Assembly (NCBI GenBank): GCA_003260075.1
Contig: QLIY01000917.1
Location: forward strand, 1 to 64,000
DNA length: 64,000 bases
DNA from: Phallusia mammillata
Lineage: Eukaryota > Chordata > Ascidiacea > Phlebobranchia > Ascidiidae
Reading direction: 5' to 3'
Made by a program: the position numbers and the translations under genes. Below the pieces are notes generated by a model, which searched no databases, was not told where the DNA came from, and worked only from the letters and a program-made list of their open reading frames with translations. Every line of letters starts with the position of its first letter. Position 1 is the stretch's first letter. Below, piece by piece: positions 11,313 through 24,100 of this stretch.

Positions 11313-12950
11313 TTGCAAAAATTGATCACATTATTTTTTATTCAGCCGATAATGATAGTGACTGCAAATAGACACTCTGTTTTTGGAAGTAAGATGCATG
11401 AAAGTAATTTCGTGGTGGTTGAAAAGGTTTCCAAATTTGCAAGCACAACTGCAGCGCTTACTGATGAGGTTCCAACACATGTTGATCAAACATGGAATGT
11501 ATTTCATACCACGTTTGGACTTATGTTTTTGTTAGTTGGTTTGTTGCTGATTTTATGTTTGCTAAGCACAGTAAGACATTGTACACTACTAAAAAAATAT
11601 TGGTTTGGTGATTTGCTTCAGGAATCTATGACACTTTTTTTCAACAAAGGAAAAAACACTGAACGACTCATCAGCAATGATGTTGTGGAAAATGGGCCGC
11701 CTACAAACCCAAAACCAAATCTGCCTAATTCTCCACAATTTATAAATGAACTGATTGGTTCGGAGGGATTAAACATCAGTCTTGGTGACTACAAAGTCGA
11801 TTTTCCTGCTTGTCCCACACAGAAAGAAGTTGAGGTTATTGTAAGTCTTAAACCTAGCATAAGAAAGTTTTGTGTAGACGGTTCCGAGTTCTTTTGCATT
11901 GCTCCCATCTTGTGTTGCGAGCCAAGCGGCACAAAATTTGAAAAGCACTTTCATGTTGAGGGCAGAAGCGCCTACTTTTCTCTCGACGCAGAGCGACCAG
12001 TCAAAGTTTCCATCTTTGTTCGCCAAAACGACAAATCGCCTTGGCATTTGGAGTCCAATACCACCCTTGGTACAGACGGCAAAGTACTGTACAAAGCAGA
12101 GCACTTTTCCGACAGAGCTATTGCCATTGAAGAAGAAGAAAGAGCGGGTGATAGATTGGGTTGGCAAATAACATCCTTGGGATTTAGAAAAGCTGTAAGT
12201 AATCGTGCGTTTGAAGTGATCTGGTATTTAACTGAAAGCGACGGTTCTTCATTCGACCGAATCAGGCAACTGCACACAAATGAAACATTGTGCATATCGA
12301 TGAACACTTTCTCCTACAGCCCAAGATACAATCTGAGACTAGTTTTTCTTTCCGACCACGCTATTGTTTTTCGTCCCGATAATGCACTCATCAGTCAAGA
12401 AAACTTATGGGATGACGACGCTCTTTCGCGACAGTTTCTGGTAAAGTCAGGCGAAGAAGCAATTGAAGATGATGTCCGGGGGGGGGGGTCCTTGGGATTT
12501 AGAAAAGCTGTCAGTAGTCGTGCGTTTGAGGTGACCTGGTATTTAATTGAAAGCGACGGTCCTTCATTTGACCGAATCAGGCAACTGCACACAAATGAAA
12601 AAGTGTGCATATCGATGAACACATTCTCCTACAGCCCAAGATACAATCTGAGACTAGTTTTTCGTTCCGACCACGCTGTTGTTTTTCGTCCCGTTAGTGC
12701 ACTCATCAGTCAAGAAAACTTACGGGATGACGACGCTCTTTCGAGACAGTTTCTGGTAAAGTCAGGCGAAGAAGCAATTGAAGATGATGTCCAACCTATT
12801 GACTACAAGATTTACGAGGAAAGGAATGAGACCGAACGCCGAGAAAAAATAAAGGGCAGTTTCTACATCAACTGGAGTCTAATAGCAAGAGAAATCAGTT
12901 CAAATGTTTTCAACGTCAGCAACAGCAACGTAAACATCAGGGCGGTTTAA
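11313..12950 (+). CDS. Single-pass membrane protein with ZU5-UPA module (paralogue 3), with artefactual internal duplication
   Basis: Intronless 545-residue frame. A hydrophobic N-terminus (LITLFFIQPIMIVTA) may be a signal peptide, and the transmembrane helix is at about 64-86. The ZU5-like domain (about 150-268) contains LCCEPSGTKFEKHF and HFS at 264-266. The first half of the UPA domain then appears twice (from 12173 and from 12489), joined by an 11-G run at 12478-12488 that happens to keep the frame open (RGGG). The copies differ at about 10 of 100 residues. Dropping one copy gives about 440 residues, close to paralogue 2, so the true protein probably has a single UPA domain. It is divergent to paralogue 2. 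Confidence 0.8.
   Translation: MQKLITLFFIQPIMIVTANRHSVFGSKMHESNFVVVEKVSKFASTTAALTDEVPTHVDQTWNVFHTTFGLMFLLVGLLLILCLLSTVRHCTLLKKYWFGDLLQESMTLFFNKGKNTERLISNDVVENGPPTNPKPNLPNSPQFINELIGSEGLNISLGDYKVDFPACPTQKEVEVIVSLKPSIRKFCVDGSEFFCIAPILCCEPSGTKFEKHFHVEGRSAYFSLDAERPVKVSIFVRQNDKSPWHLESNTTLGTDGKVLYKAEHFSDRAIAIEEEERAGDRLGWQITSLGFRKAVSNRAFEVIWYLTESDGSSFDRIRQLHTNETLCISMNTFSYSPRYNLRLVFLSDHAIVFRPDNALISQENLWDDDALSRQFLVKSGEEAIEDDVRGGGSLGFRKAVSSRAFEVTWYLIESDGPSFDRIRQLHTNEKVCISMNTFSYSPRYNLRLVFRSDHAVVFRPVSALISQENLRDDDALSRQFLVKSGEEAIEDDVQPIDYKIYEERNETERREKIKGSFYINWSLIAREISSNVFNVSNSNVNIRAV
12173..12793 (+). repeat. Allelic overlap copies around an 11-G run
   Basis: 12173-12477 is repeated at 12489-12793 with a few percent divergence, separated by the G run 12478-12488. 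It lies inside the third ZU5 gene. Confidence 0.85.
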
Positions 12951-14720
12951 GGAGAAATGCCTGGTTTAATGATATCTCCGTTTTGAATTGGTGTACACCA
13001 GTAAATGAGCAGATTTTTAAAGCATGTTGATCTTTTAACAATTGTTTTATTTCCTCTGTGGATTTAGCGAGTTTGTGTAAAAGACGCCTGAGACAAAGAT
13101 CCTTATGAGATCCAAAATTTGTGTGCTATTACACTTTAGGTTTGTCTGAATTTGTGTTGTACAGTTTAGTGTATATTTCATTGCTTTTAAAGTTGATTTT
13201 TGTACATATTAGTAAATGTAAAAAGTCGAATAAAAGTAACAAAAGACATGTTTTCTACATGCACGTTGACCCATGGCAAAAAGTTAGAAAGAGAAAGACT
13301 TTGCCTTGAAAAATAATATTGGTTTGTTCTTTAAAGAGAACCACAAAAGCATTTGATTTCATTACGTCGTTTGTAAGAACCGGTTCACCACAAAACAAAC
13401 ACATATTTGTATAGTGTTCCTATGCTTTATTTTACTGCGATAAACAACAAAGGGTATTACTTTGCTTTGCACAATGTGTCAATCGCCAGAAAGGCAACAA
13501 ATTACGGGTGAAATATATCATATTAAAACAAATCCATACTCTTTATGTAGAGATACCAAAACACGATGGTTTTCTGCCAAGCAACACGCTGTGAACGGTT
13601 TTGAAGAAAATACACGTATAAACAAAATAATAAAAAACACGTTGAAACCATAACTCCAGCATTGACAACTTTTCCACAAATGGTTGGATAGAAATAGAAA
13701 TTATAGCCAAAAAGATTACTAGTCAAGGTCTGTTGTTTCTGATGGGAAACAAAAGAGTTAAAAAGGGGGGGGGGCCATACAACGGTATGTTTAAAATGAT
13801 TATGTTAGGCAAATAAATTTGGAGTCAGATAAGTACTTACATAAATGCACTGGCCAAATGGCATTGGATTGATATCAAATTTGAGATATTTTTCGAACAA
13901 GAAATGGCAACAGCTAAAATGGTTGGATAAAATGGCCTCGAAATGTACCAAGTGCCTTTTTTGCAACAGCAGGTTCTGTTTGTCAAATTTTAGAGTTTTC
14001 TAATAAAGTGAAGGCAGCATTCAAACTACATTAAAATGACTTCGATAAAACGGCTACCTCCTAAGTTATGCCAAGAGTGAATGTTTGTAACAATGGATTT
14101 TGGGGTCCGTATTTTTAAATTCATAAGGACACATCCGTACAACTCCATCATAAATGTAAACAAAGCTTACAGACGTGTAATAGAAACATAACAATAAGAA
14201 AACAATAAAATAAAAAGCCTGGCGGTCGAAAAAGCATAAAAAACAAGGCGGTTTTGTACATGAATTTTTTTGCCTTGAAAAGATTATTTCTCTTTCGGAA
14301 AAGCAAATCCATCATACGTATATATGTATATATCACATGAAACTACCTATAACTGCGATAGATGATTGCGTAAGTTTAAAAACAGCGGTCGCATAAAATC
14401 TGCTCGCACAAAACAAAAGGTCAAAGTTCAACTCGAAACTAAATTTAATTTTGTTGCAACTGTTAAGGCTTTGTGCTTCTAAGACTGCAGACGTTGGCAA
14501 CTTTAGAAAATACTTTAAATGAAAAGCGAGAAGTTGGGATTTTTTTATTTTATTTAGTTCTTTACTGGTTTAAAATATTCTTGTAATGTAAAAATGTACA
14601 ACGCACAAGCAAGCTTGCATAGTTTGATCCAGCTCTGCGCCAACAGCAAAAGCAGGTCCCCAAAAATTGACTCCGAAATCTTGAAGTCGACGCTTAGCTC
14701 ATCCGACGCAACTGCTTGAA
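12951..14720. other. Convergent intergenic region
   Basis: Lies between the stop codons of the third ZU5 gene (plus) and the claudin-like gene (minus), so it holds both 3' UTRs. A 10-G run is at 13765-13774 without obvious copied flanks. No gene seen. Confidence 0.45.
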
Positions 14721-17700
14721 CTACTTTGACCAAGAGGTGGCGTTAGAGAAAAAGGAAGTGAATGCTGAGAGTAGAAACAGGGTGGTGCCGAACCATCCGA
14801 GATAGAACGAGATGTTTGGAATAGCTGCACTTCTATCGGTTGTAGCAGCAATGGCACTTGAAATGACAGAAGAGTAACATCCCATGGCTGCAACTCCGCA
14901 GCAACCTAAAGCATTGGATTGTTTAGAGCTTGTATTTTTGGTGCATATATTTTATTCCCATAGCGATTAAGGTAGCCATATATAAGCCCTAATAATTATT
15001 GTACGCCAGGCCTATTGTAGGCGTTATGACTCAAAGATATAATTAATAGTAAGAAGAAATACAATACCATCATCTTCTTCAAAAGGACAGGTTTGTGCAA
15101 TAACAAGAAATTTTCTTGAATATTAGGTCACTAGTGAATTGTACATAAACAAGTTTGCAACAAACTACTCTCGAAAAGAGTAAAAACAGGAGTTATTTTA
15201 AATGTAGCAATTTTACACGTAAATCCTGATGAAACTGGTGCGGAGGGGAAAAATATGTGAGTCCAAACAATTAAGCTAAGTAAAGCACGGTTATGAATAC
15301 AGTGTTGTTGCCAAGCACATTTCAAAATCTTTGCATTTTTTCTCAACCGGCAATTATATACAACTCATCCGGCGTTTCGACGTCTCATTTGGGGCGTCTT
15401 CACCTGGGTAATAGCACACTATCCATCAAAATCAACAGCACACAGGGTGTGTTATCATATAGAGCAAAAAGTTTATGCTATTCAGTTATGTTTTGTCACC
15501 GAAAGGTTTCGCTCTTACCCGCCAACAAATAAAGCTTTCAAACTCACCTGCCAACAAAAAGGCGGCGCCGCCGTAGAAAGCGCCACGGCGTCTCTCGTAT
15601 TTGTGCAACGCAAAGAAAATATCGATGCACAGAGCCACGAGGCCGAAAATAGCCGATATGATGATAAGTCCGCGAGTGGCTTGTTCCAAATCAGAGAAAA
15701 CTAAAAACCAACAAATGGGCATTGAACGGATATCGGTCACAGAATCACAACTGTTGCTGACTTGTGCAAGAAATGTCGGTTACGGTATTGGCTGTATACA
15801 GCGCAGAAGAGGTAAAACTGTTAGTAGTTATGGACTACAAGGTGTCCTTACCATTGGCTCCTGCCAAGCTGTAACTTTCGGTTGAATGAGTATCGACAGC
15901 TTAGTCACTATTTTCCGATCAGAAATTTGGGTTACGACATTGACTGTGCAGCGCGTAACAGCGTAACAGGAAATCCTCATAACGCTTGTAATTTTGAATT
16001 ACATTTGAACACGAATTATTGGTTTCGTTATTTTTCTTTTTTTGTTGTTCATGTGGCAGTAGGCTACTGGTTTCGACCATCATATAATTGTGTTCTGACA
16101 GACGTTTTTTGTCGGATTTAGGTTGTTCCGTTTTAGGTACGATAACATACCGCTCCATTACAATACAACCATCCGTAAACGTTGAACCGCTATGAAGCGC
16201 AAACAAATCGAGAACACAAAACGTGGGTCTTGGTTACACGCCAACAAAGATTAAGCAGGTTATCACTGTAGTATTTGACTTGGCTGTGATTTCACTTAGT
16301 ACAAGTTGCCCGTGTGTTTCGATACATAAACGTTGCAAATCGTTAAAGCTTTTTGACGATCTTACCGTTGCCGCCATTCGAGCTGAAGTTTTCGATAGTG
16401 CCACATGTGACGGTTCCTTCCTCGCGTGTACAGTATGTGAAGAGTCCAAGATTGGTGACACTAATGATCTGCACAGTACAAGGCAAATTAAGAAGAATAC
16501 GAAAGCAATTTCCAAGTACAAAGTCCAAGAAAGTTTGAGCAACCAGACAACCATTAAAAAGGTATGTGTTTACAGCGGTAAGCCTCACAAATATGGCTTC
16601 AAGTGGAGAAAAGTGGCTGTTCCAATGAAGTTTGCAAACGCTGCTACTTAAAATGTTGCTGTATCCATTTGTTCAACGAAATACGCGTTAGGGAAACTAT
16701 ACCAGAGCTTTAATTTGTTTTAAAACTATTCGGGCAGAAGTAAGGACTACAATTTAATCTTTAAAAGTTGCTGTAAGAACATTCTAATGACAGCTTACAT
16801 TTTAGTGCCTCCGTTCCAGCACGAGGTTTTGCATGGAATGTTTTTCTAATTTGAGTCAAACCACCGGCCTTAAAAATCCTAATCACAAAAGACTGCAAAA
16901 ATGTGCTTGTACTTACGCCAGCTCCATTAACGGTCACTCTGGTGTACCAGCTCAGGATAATGGCAGCGACGACTACAGCTACACCAATAAAGCCCCCAAG
17001 AAACGACAGTACTGAAGGGTTGCAAGGCAGTCTTCGTTTTTTGCTCGCACTTGGAGAATAAAGTGGTGGGGAATCTTTATGACTTCTTGGAAGATACGGC
17101 TGCGTGGACGAGATGTTGTATGGAGGAGCCGACATGGTATCCTTGGTAATCCTGCTGCGGCCTTGTTCTTTGCTGTAATAACTATCAGTCTTATAGCGTT
17201 GGGGGGGGGGCTAAAATTTTTTGTTTATTGTCTTTTATGTAGTTGTGCTGGTTATGACCTTCATATAATTGTATTCTGACAGACGATTTGTATCGGATTT
17301 TAGTTTGTCCCGCTTGAAGAACGAAAACATTATGCCCCATTATACTACAACCATCAAGTCGTAAACGTTCAAACGCTATGAAGCGCAAACAAATGGAGAA
17401 CACAAAACGTGGGTCTAGGACAGGTTACACGCCAACAAATCAATATCCTTTAGATTGAGCAGGTTATTGCTGAAGTATTTCACTGGCCGAGATTTCATTT
17501 AGTACAAGTTGCCCGTGTGTTTCGATACACAAACGTTGTTAATCGTTGAAGCTTGTTACCGTTCTTACCGTTGCCGCCTGCCAAGCTGTAGTTTTCGATA
17601 GTGCCGCATGTGATGACTCCTCCCTCGCGTGTACAGAATGTGAAGAGTCCAAGGTTGGTGACACTTATCTGCACAGTAGAAGGCAAATTTAAGAAGAATA

Positions 17701-18529
17701 CGAAAGCAATTTCCAAGTACAAAGCCCAAGAAAGTTTGAGCAACCAGGCAACCATTAAAAGAGTATGTTTTTACAGCGGTAAGCCTCACAAATCTGGCTT
17801 CAAGTTGAGAAAAAGTGGCTGTCCCAATGAAGTTTGCAAACGCTGCTACTTACAATGTTGCCGTATCCATTTGTTCAACGAAATGCCAGAGCCATAAATT
17901 TGTTTCAGAACTATTCGGGCAGAAGTAAGGACTACAATTTATTCTTTAAAAGTTGTTGTAAGAACATTCCAATGACAGCTTACATTTTAGTGAAATTTTA
18001 GTGACTGCAAAAATGTGCTTGTACTTACGCCAGTTCCGTTAACAGTCACTCTGGTGTACCAGCTCAGGAGAATAGCAGCGACGACTACAGCTACACCAAT
18101 AAAGCCCCCGAGAAACGACAGCACTGAAGGGTTGCAAGGCAGCCTTCGTTTTTTGCTGGCACTTGGAGAATAAAGTGGTGGAGAATCTTTATGACTTCTT
18201 GGAAGATACGGCTGTGTGGACGAGATGTTGTATGCAGGAGCCGACATGGTATCCTTGGTAATTTTGCTGCGGCCTTGTTCTTTGCTGTAATAACTATCAG
18301 TCTTATAGCGTTCCATGGATTCAGTCTGACCTCGGCGAATCTCGCCCTCAATAGTGCTGTATCTGTCGCGATCTCGATCAGCAGGGTCTGTTACAAGCCC
18401 AGGGACTCTGCGCTTCTCTCGACGGTAACTGTCTTCACGGTCTGAATAGTCTCTTTCTCTGGAATAGCCTCGATGATGGTGGTGTCGGTGATTTCGGTCG
18501 TATGAATAACGTCGGTCTCTGTCACTCAT
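14721..18529 (-). CDS. Claudin/PMP22-like four-span membrane protein
   Basis: Exons on the minus strand: 18029-18529, 17569-17668, 15548-15700, 14721-14905. Phases agree and give 312 residues ending ATSWSK. The long cytoplasmic N-terminus (1-134) is rich in Arg, Asp, His and Tyr, with RS/RD-like repeats. TM1 is about 135-158. The first extracellular loop holds W157, LGLFTFC and a second Cys, matching the W-(N)GLW-C-C pattern of claudin/PMP22 proteins but with Phe for the second Trp; it also has sequons NGT and NYS. TM2 is about 210-229, TM3 241-265 and TM4 283-303. The role is probably junctional or membrane-organising. The long N-terminal tail is unusual, since claudins start near TM1. Second copies of exons 1 and 2 lie at 16366-17200. 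Confidence 0.82.
16050..18310. repeat. Allelic overlap copies within the claudin-like gene
   Basis: About 16050-17200 is repeated at about 17240-18310, joined by a 10-G run at 17201-17210. The first copy includes claudin-like exon 2 (16366-16468) and the 3' part of exon 1 (16917-17200). The copies differ by several percent plus small indels. Confidence 0.8.
16366..17200 (-). pseudogene. Second copy of claudin-like exons 2 and 1 (truncated)
   Basis: Exon 2 copy 16366-16468 encodes 34 residues against 33 in the main copy. Exon 1 copy 16917-17200 is cut off by the G run. Splice sites are intact. Exon 1 differs at only three residues over about 70, whereas exon 2, the first extracellular loop, differs at about seven plus one insertion. 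This is either the other allele or a recent tandem duplicate; the G run favours an allele. Confidence 0.65.
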
Positions 18530-21140
18530 CTCCGAGAAAAGTCGCCCCGCTCGATATAGTATTTTGTCGAAAGACGGGCTTTCTTGTGTAGCTCAACAGC
18601 ACAAAGCCTTCGTTCGGTGTATCTCGAGAAGCTCCAATGCTTACGCAGATTCAGTCATTGTTGGCACAGCGCAGAGCTTCTACAGTGCAAACAAAACCCT
18701 GTGACGCAAAGCAATTCAGAAGGGGGGGGGGCGCTCGATATAGTATTTTGTCGAAAGACGTGCTTTCTTGTGTAGCTCAACAGCACAAAGCCTTCCTTCG
18801 GTGTATCTCGAGAAGCTCCAATCCTTAAACAGATTCAGTCATTGTTGGCACAGCGCTGAGCTTCTACAGTGCAAACAAAACCCTGTGACGCAAAGCAATT
18901 CAGAATCACTGGGGGTTCGAGCAGTCACAAAACAACATGGCGCGCTAAAATAATAACCACCACTTTTCGTTGTGACGGTCGAGCCGCTCACACTAGTACA
19001 AGCCAATAACAATAAAACCCCTGGTGCGTTCGTTGTGTACAAAGCAGCTAACGGTCTAATGAAGAACACTCGTCACTGCTAGAACGACAAAGTCCTGTTG
19101 AACTTGCTTAGATCCACGCCGTGACATTGAATTTCCGGTCTTAATGTTATGATGTATTTTTACGATTTGTGAGCGCACACAACAAATCGCTTGGTTGACT
19201 CTGAATAAATTTCAAGGTTAGGAACAAGAGGTGTGTTCTATTGTGCCACAAATCGTGTGCTACACCTAAATTCCTATGATTATACACGCTGTATTTGCGG
19301 TGACTCAGCAAGACGACGTTTTGTTGACCAACTGAAAGCAATTATAGTTTATAGGATATAGATTCTTGTCCAACACTTCAACTTAACGTACATCACACAA
19401 GCCCTTGAAAATCAGGAAAATCTCAATAACTTTCGTTTAAATAATCTAACTATGCAATAAACTAGCTTTTTTATCGGTTAAGTATTAAACAGAAAAGGAA
19501 AACTGAACACACAATACAAAACCCGCGACAGTAGCTTCAAAACTAACAAGCATCTATTTTTTTCTTCCAGTACTGACTCCTATAAACCACAAAAACAGCT
19601 CCTTTCCGCAATACCAGGGCATAGCGAATTTTCAGGCACGAAAAATGAGGGCACTTGCATGAAAAATACCTCGAGAGCGGCCAGGCATAAAGTGAAAAGC
19701 ATTTCTCAGTCTTGGAGAGGCGAACATTATGTCGCTGGTGAACATTGATCTAACCTGCAGGCACGCCACAGCAGTAAGCAGACAAATTAGACGGTCGGGG
19801 GGGGGGGCTGGAACGACAAAGTCCTGTTGAACTTGCTCAGATCTACGCCGTGACATTGACTTTCCGGTCTTAATGTTAGGATGTATTTTTACGATTTGTG
19901 AGCGCGCATAACAAATCGCTTGGTTGACTCTGAATAAAGGTAAAGGTTATGAACGAGAGGTGTGTTCTATTGTGCCACAAATCTGTGCTACACCTAAATG
20001 CCTATGATTATACACGCTGTATTTGCGGTGACTCAGCAAGACGATGTTTTGTTGACCAACTGAATGTAATTATAGTTTATAGCAAATATATAGATTCTTG
20101 TCCAACACCATCAACTTAACGTACATCACACAAGCCCTTAAAAATCAGGAAAATCTTAATAACTTTCGTTTCAATAATCTAACTATGCAATATAGCCATT
20201 GCTACAAAACAAAAAATTCACACCTGTTGTTAAAGCATATAAAACTGATCTGCAAACAAAGACCACAAACACCACAATTCATTCCACCCGTAGCAGCATG
20301 CAAGATAGTTTGGGGGGGGGGAGTAATTTTAACTGTGTCTCGCTAAATATGCATTTCAGCATAGTCCGTTTATGGTAGATAACAATTTCGAGTCTGCATA
20401 ACAACACCAGAACCTTGTTTTGATCTTGTCTGACTATTAATTTTCTAATGTACTTTAAATTTTTAAAAAAACTAGCTTTTTTATCGGTTAAGTATTAAAC
20501 AGAAAAGGAAAACTGAACACACAATACAAAAACCGCGACAGTAGCTTCAAAACTAACAAGCATCTATTTTTTCTTCCAGTACTGACTCCTATAAACCACA
20601 AAAACAGCTCCTTCCCGCAATACCAGGGTATAGCGAATTTTCAGGCACGAAAAATGAGGGCACTTGCATGAAAAAATACCTCGAGAGCGGCCAGGCATAA
20701 AGCGAAACGCATTTCTCAGTCTTGGAGAGGCGAACATTACGTCGCTGGTGAACATTGGTCTAACCTGCAGGCACGCCACAGCAGTAAGCAGACAAATTAG
20801 ACGGTCTTGTAAGCGCGGATTAAGATATACTCAGCAGGGATTACAACTCGTCATGATGTGTTAACTATCACCTCGCTGGTAACCATCACAAACGCAACAT
20901 TTTGGTTGACTGACTTTCAAGGTGTTAACTGTTTCTTGGAAGCCACGTTCTGTGTTTATCGGTTACGGTATTACCTCTGCAACGCCGTTTTGTCTCTTTA
21001 ATGCTAGTGCTCTAAAGGGGGGGGGGGTTAACTGTTTCTTGGAAGCGACGTTCTGTGTTTATCGGATTACCTCTGCAACGCCGTTTTGTCTCTTTAATGC
21101 TAGTTCTCTAAACCTAAGGGCCTTGAAATGATTATGTATG
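18530..21140. repeat. Patchwork of overlapping allele copies, no gene
   Basis: Copies: 18549-18721 and 18733-18906 (G run 18722-18731); 19079-19796 and 19808-20814 (G run 19797-19807, with a further run 20312-20321 inside the second copy); 20925-21016 and 21028-21115 (G run 21017-21027). The right copy of the large pair carries extra sequence. The short frames here are not kept between copies. Confidence 0.75.
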
Positions 21141-24100
21141 CATGGCCATGTTTGTAAACAAAAGCAAAACCAAAAAAACCCGATTTTTTTCCAGTAAGTT
21201 CTGGAAACTTTTGCCGTTTTCTGATAACAATAACGTTTTTTATCGGCCCATGGACTTACAATTACTTCACCAGTATATTCAGTCAACTCGCAACACAGAA
21301 ATCATAAATAAAATTATTCAAAACATAATATCTCAGGTCACCAAAAATTATCAAACCATTTCTCGGTCGGGTTTCTCATGTCCATGAATATCTCTGGGTT
21401 TATACACTGAATAAGGACGATGGCGCAATTGCTACTAATTAACAACACAATAAAATCATTAACAGCTGGTTAACCTGATGTTGACACTAGAAATTACCCA
21501 AGGGTGTTCCACTACAATTTAAATTCAAATTTCACTCACGTAATTGAATTGAGTTTGACTGCGGAAGCCATTAAATCCCATTCACTTGTAATTGGCACGG
21601 CCTTCAAATTTGCGCTAGTTTTACAGCAGCACAAGGCCATGACCGCACATGGAATTAATGGGCACGAGATATTAAAAATTGTGGGTCTTTTACGTGCGAA
21701 TTTGGGCGAGTAAATATTATAGCGAGATTTTTGTGAAGCGTTTTATGAAAATTGCTGCAAAATTAAAAATTGTTTTATGGAATTGTAGATTAAAAAGATC
21801 TTTTGTGCGTAATAATATGAGGTGGTTTAAAGTCACATCTAATATCAGGTTAAATATAAAGGTGTTTCCGAAATGAAATTATAGTAATAAAGGTTTACAG
21901 TGCAAATATCCGTTAAACAGCAGATGTCAACGTTCTCATTGCACAAGTAACTGCTTGCAAAAAAAGTCCAACAGGACAAAGACACGTTTATGTAACACCG
22001 TTTGAATCACCTTAAAATGCACGTCTTACGTATCAACTATCCCTGATAGACATAGATTAGGAAGAAAAACTCAAGATGCTAAACTGTATACTTCTCTAGT
22101 GCAAGTGGAAAACAAACTCATTATGTGGGGGGGGGGTTTTGTACGTAATAATATGAGGTGGTTTAAAGTCACATCTAAATTCAGGTTTAATATAAAGGTG
22201 TTTCCGAAATGAAATTCTGGTAATAAAGGTTTACAGTGCAAATATCCGTTAAACAGCAGATGTCAACGTTCTCATTGCACAAGTCTTTAAAGGATAACTA
22301 CTTGTAAAAAATTCCAACGGGACAAAGACACGTTTATGTAAAACCGTTTAACTCACCTTAAAATGCACGTCTTACTTATCAACTATCCCTGATAGACATA
22401 GATTAGGAAGAAAAACTCAAGATCCTAAACTGTATACTTCTCTAGTGCAAGTGGAAAACAAACTCATTATGTACGTTTAGGAAGTGTAAGCATCACACAA
22501 ACGATTTTGTTAATTTTCTCACAACCAATGTCTGTCGTTTCATACATTTAGGTACTAATGACACGAAACGCATGCGTCAGTCAGTATCATAATAATTCAT
22601 TTTGACATTTTCACACATACCACCACAGCTAGACATTGCCTTAATGCATTTCGTTTCTCGTCTAAACGATTTACAGGACTCTTCAATCATTAAAATACCA
22701 TTAATAACCGTGCAAAATCTAATCAACAACAGCTTCAAAGATATCTTACCCAATACAAATACATTTGGTTTTACCTAACATTGACAAATGATATTTTTAA
22801 CACAACTAGGGGGGGGGGGTTTGAAACAAAACAGTTCGCAAAACGACCGGCCTGACAAACGCTGCCATCGGCTTTACCTCATTTCACAACACCTTAAACT
22901 AACTGCTGTCACAAACAATGCCAAGGGGGGGGGGGAATTACAAAACACGGTTGTACGGGACGCCGAAACGTCGATTAAATAAAAACTGCTGGAAGAGCAA
23001 CACTCATTTATATACTTTTGTTAAAACTGATTGCGATACCGTATTCAGCCCCAATGAACTGCCTAACCTAGCTTAAATAGTTAAGGTACAGTGGTTTGAT
23101 TCAACTCTGAGGACCTACACAGCACTAAGAAAGTTCGATCATAAAGCTGTCACATATGACAATGTTGGAAACAAAACAGTTCGCAAAACGACCGGCCTGA
23201 CAAACGCTGCCATCTGCTTTAACTCATTTCACAACACCTTAAACTAACTGCTGTCACAAACAATGCCAAGCTGCTGTCCACCATCTGCCGAAAAGACCTC
23301 TGAAAACAAATCAACTTCTCGTCGTGTGCCCCAAACTGTAATCGCATTTTAGAAGGCTTTGTAGCACTTGTAGTTGTATCAAATAGTGGCGCTCCAAACC
23401 ACTGCGCGTCCTCCTAATTGGCTGTAAACTCTGATGTCAGTCGGCAGAAAAGCAAAGCTGTGTAGTTTAAATTCCTAAAGGGCGCGCGCGTACTGATGCC
23501 AGGCAATCATAACCACCAGCAATAAAGACCTCTTCAGCGGTGCCGTAATCGCTTGAAAACGTCGTTCTAAGGCGCTCTTTACACAAGTGCGATTTCTAAT
23601 TCGACTTCGGGGGGCAACAGACGGCGGCAGAGAAACTCAAAACACTGTTTGGTTTATTTTTCCGGGCAAAGCGTGACAGTGGATATTATATATGACTGCT
23701 TTTTGACGGCTGTTTATTTCTTTACGGCGGGGAATTAAACAAAACACTGAGACTCCAAATATATCAAATAAATCTGGTCTTACCGATTGTTAACATGACT
23801 TGGGCTTATTCCTTAATGAGAAATTAACTGTCAGATAAAACATAAGCCCGTTTTTTCAAACTTCTGTCAAAATCGAAGTGGACTTGACCAATGCACTTCA
23901 GCTTTATACTTCAGGCTTGGTTCCTTTTACAGAACACAGTTTTAAATATGCAATGAAAAACCTGTTGTAAAGAGCCCCTAGAACCACATGGCGCCTTGTG
24001 GTACGTCTGAGTCCCGGCTACCCTATTGTGTTTTAAAATAACGTTTAAGTGCCTTATAAACCAACGTACAGGTTCAGTGTAATGTTTCTAGGCATACGTT

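Noticed and set aside
19632..20779. Minus-strand frames ending in or near FMPGRSRGIF
   Set aside because: The two allele copies differ by a one-base indel that shifts the frame after RGIF, so the frame is not under coding constraint.
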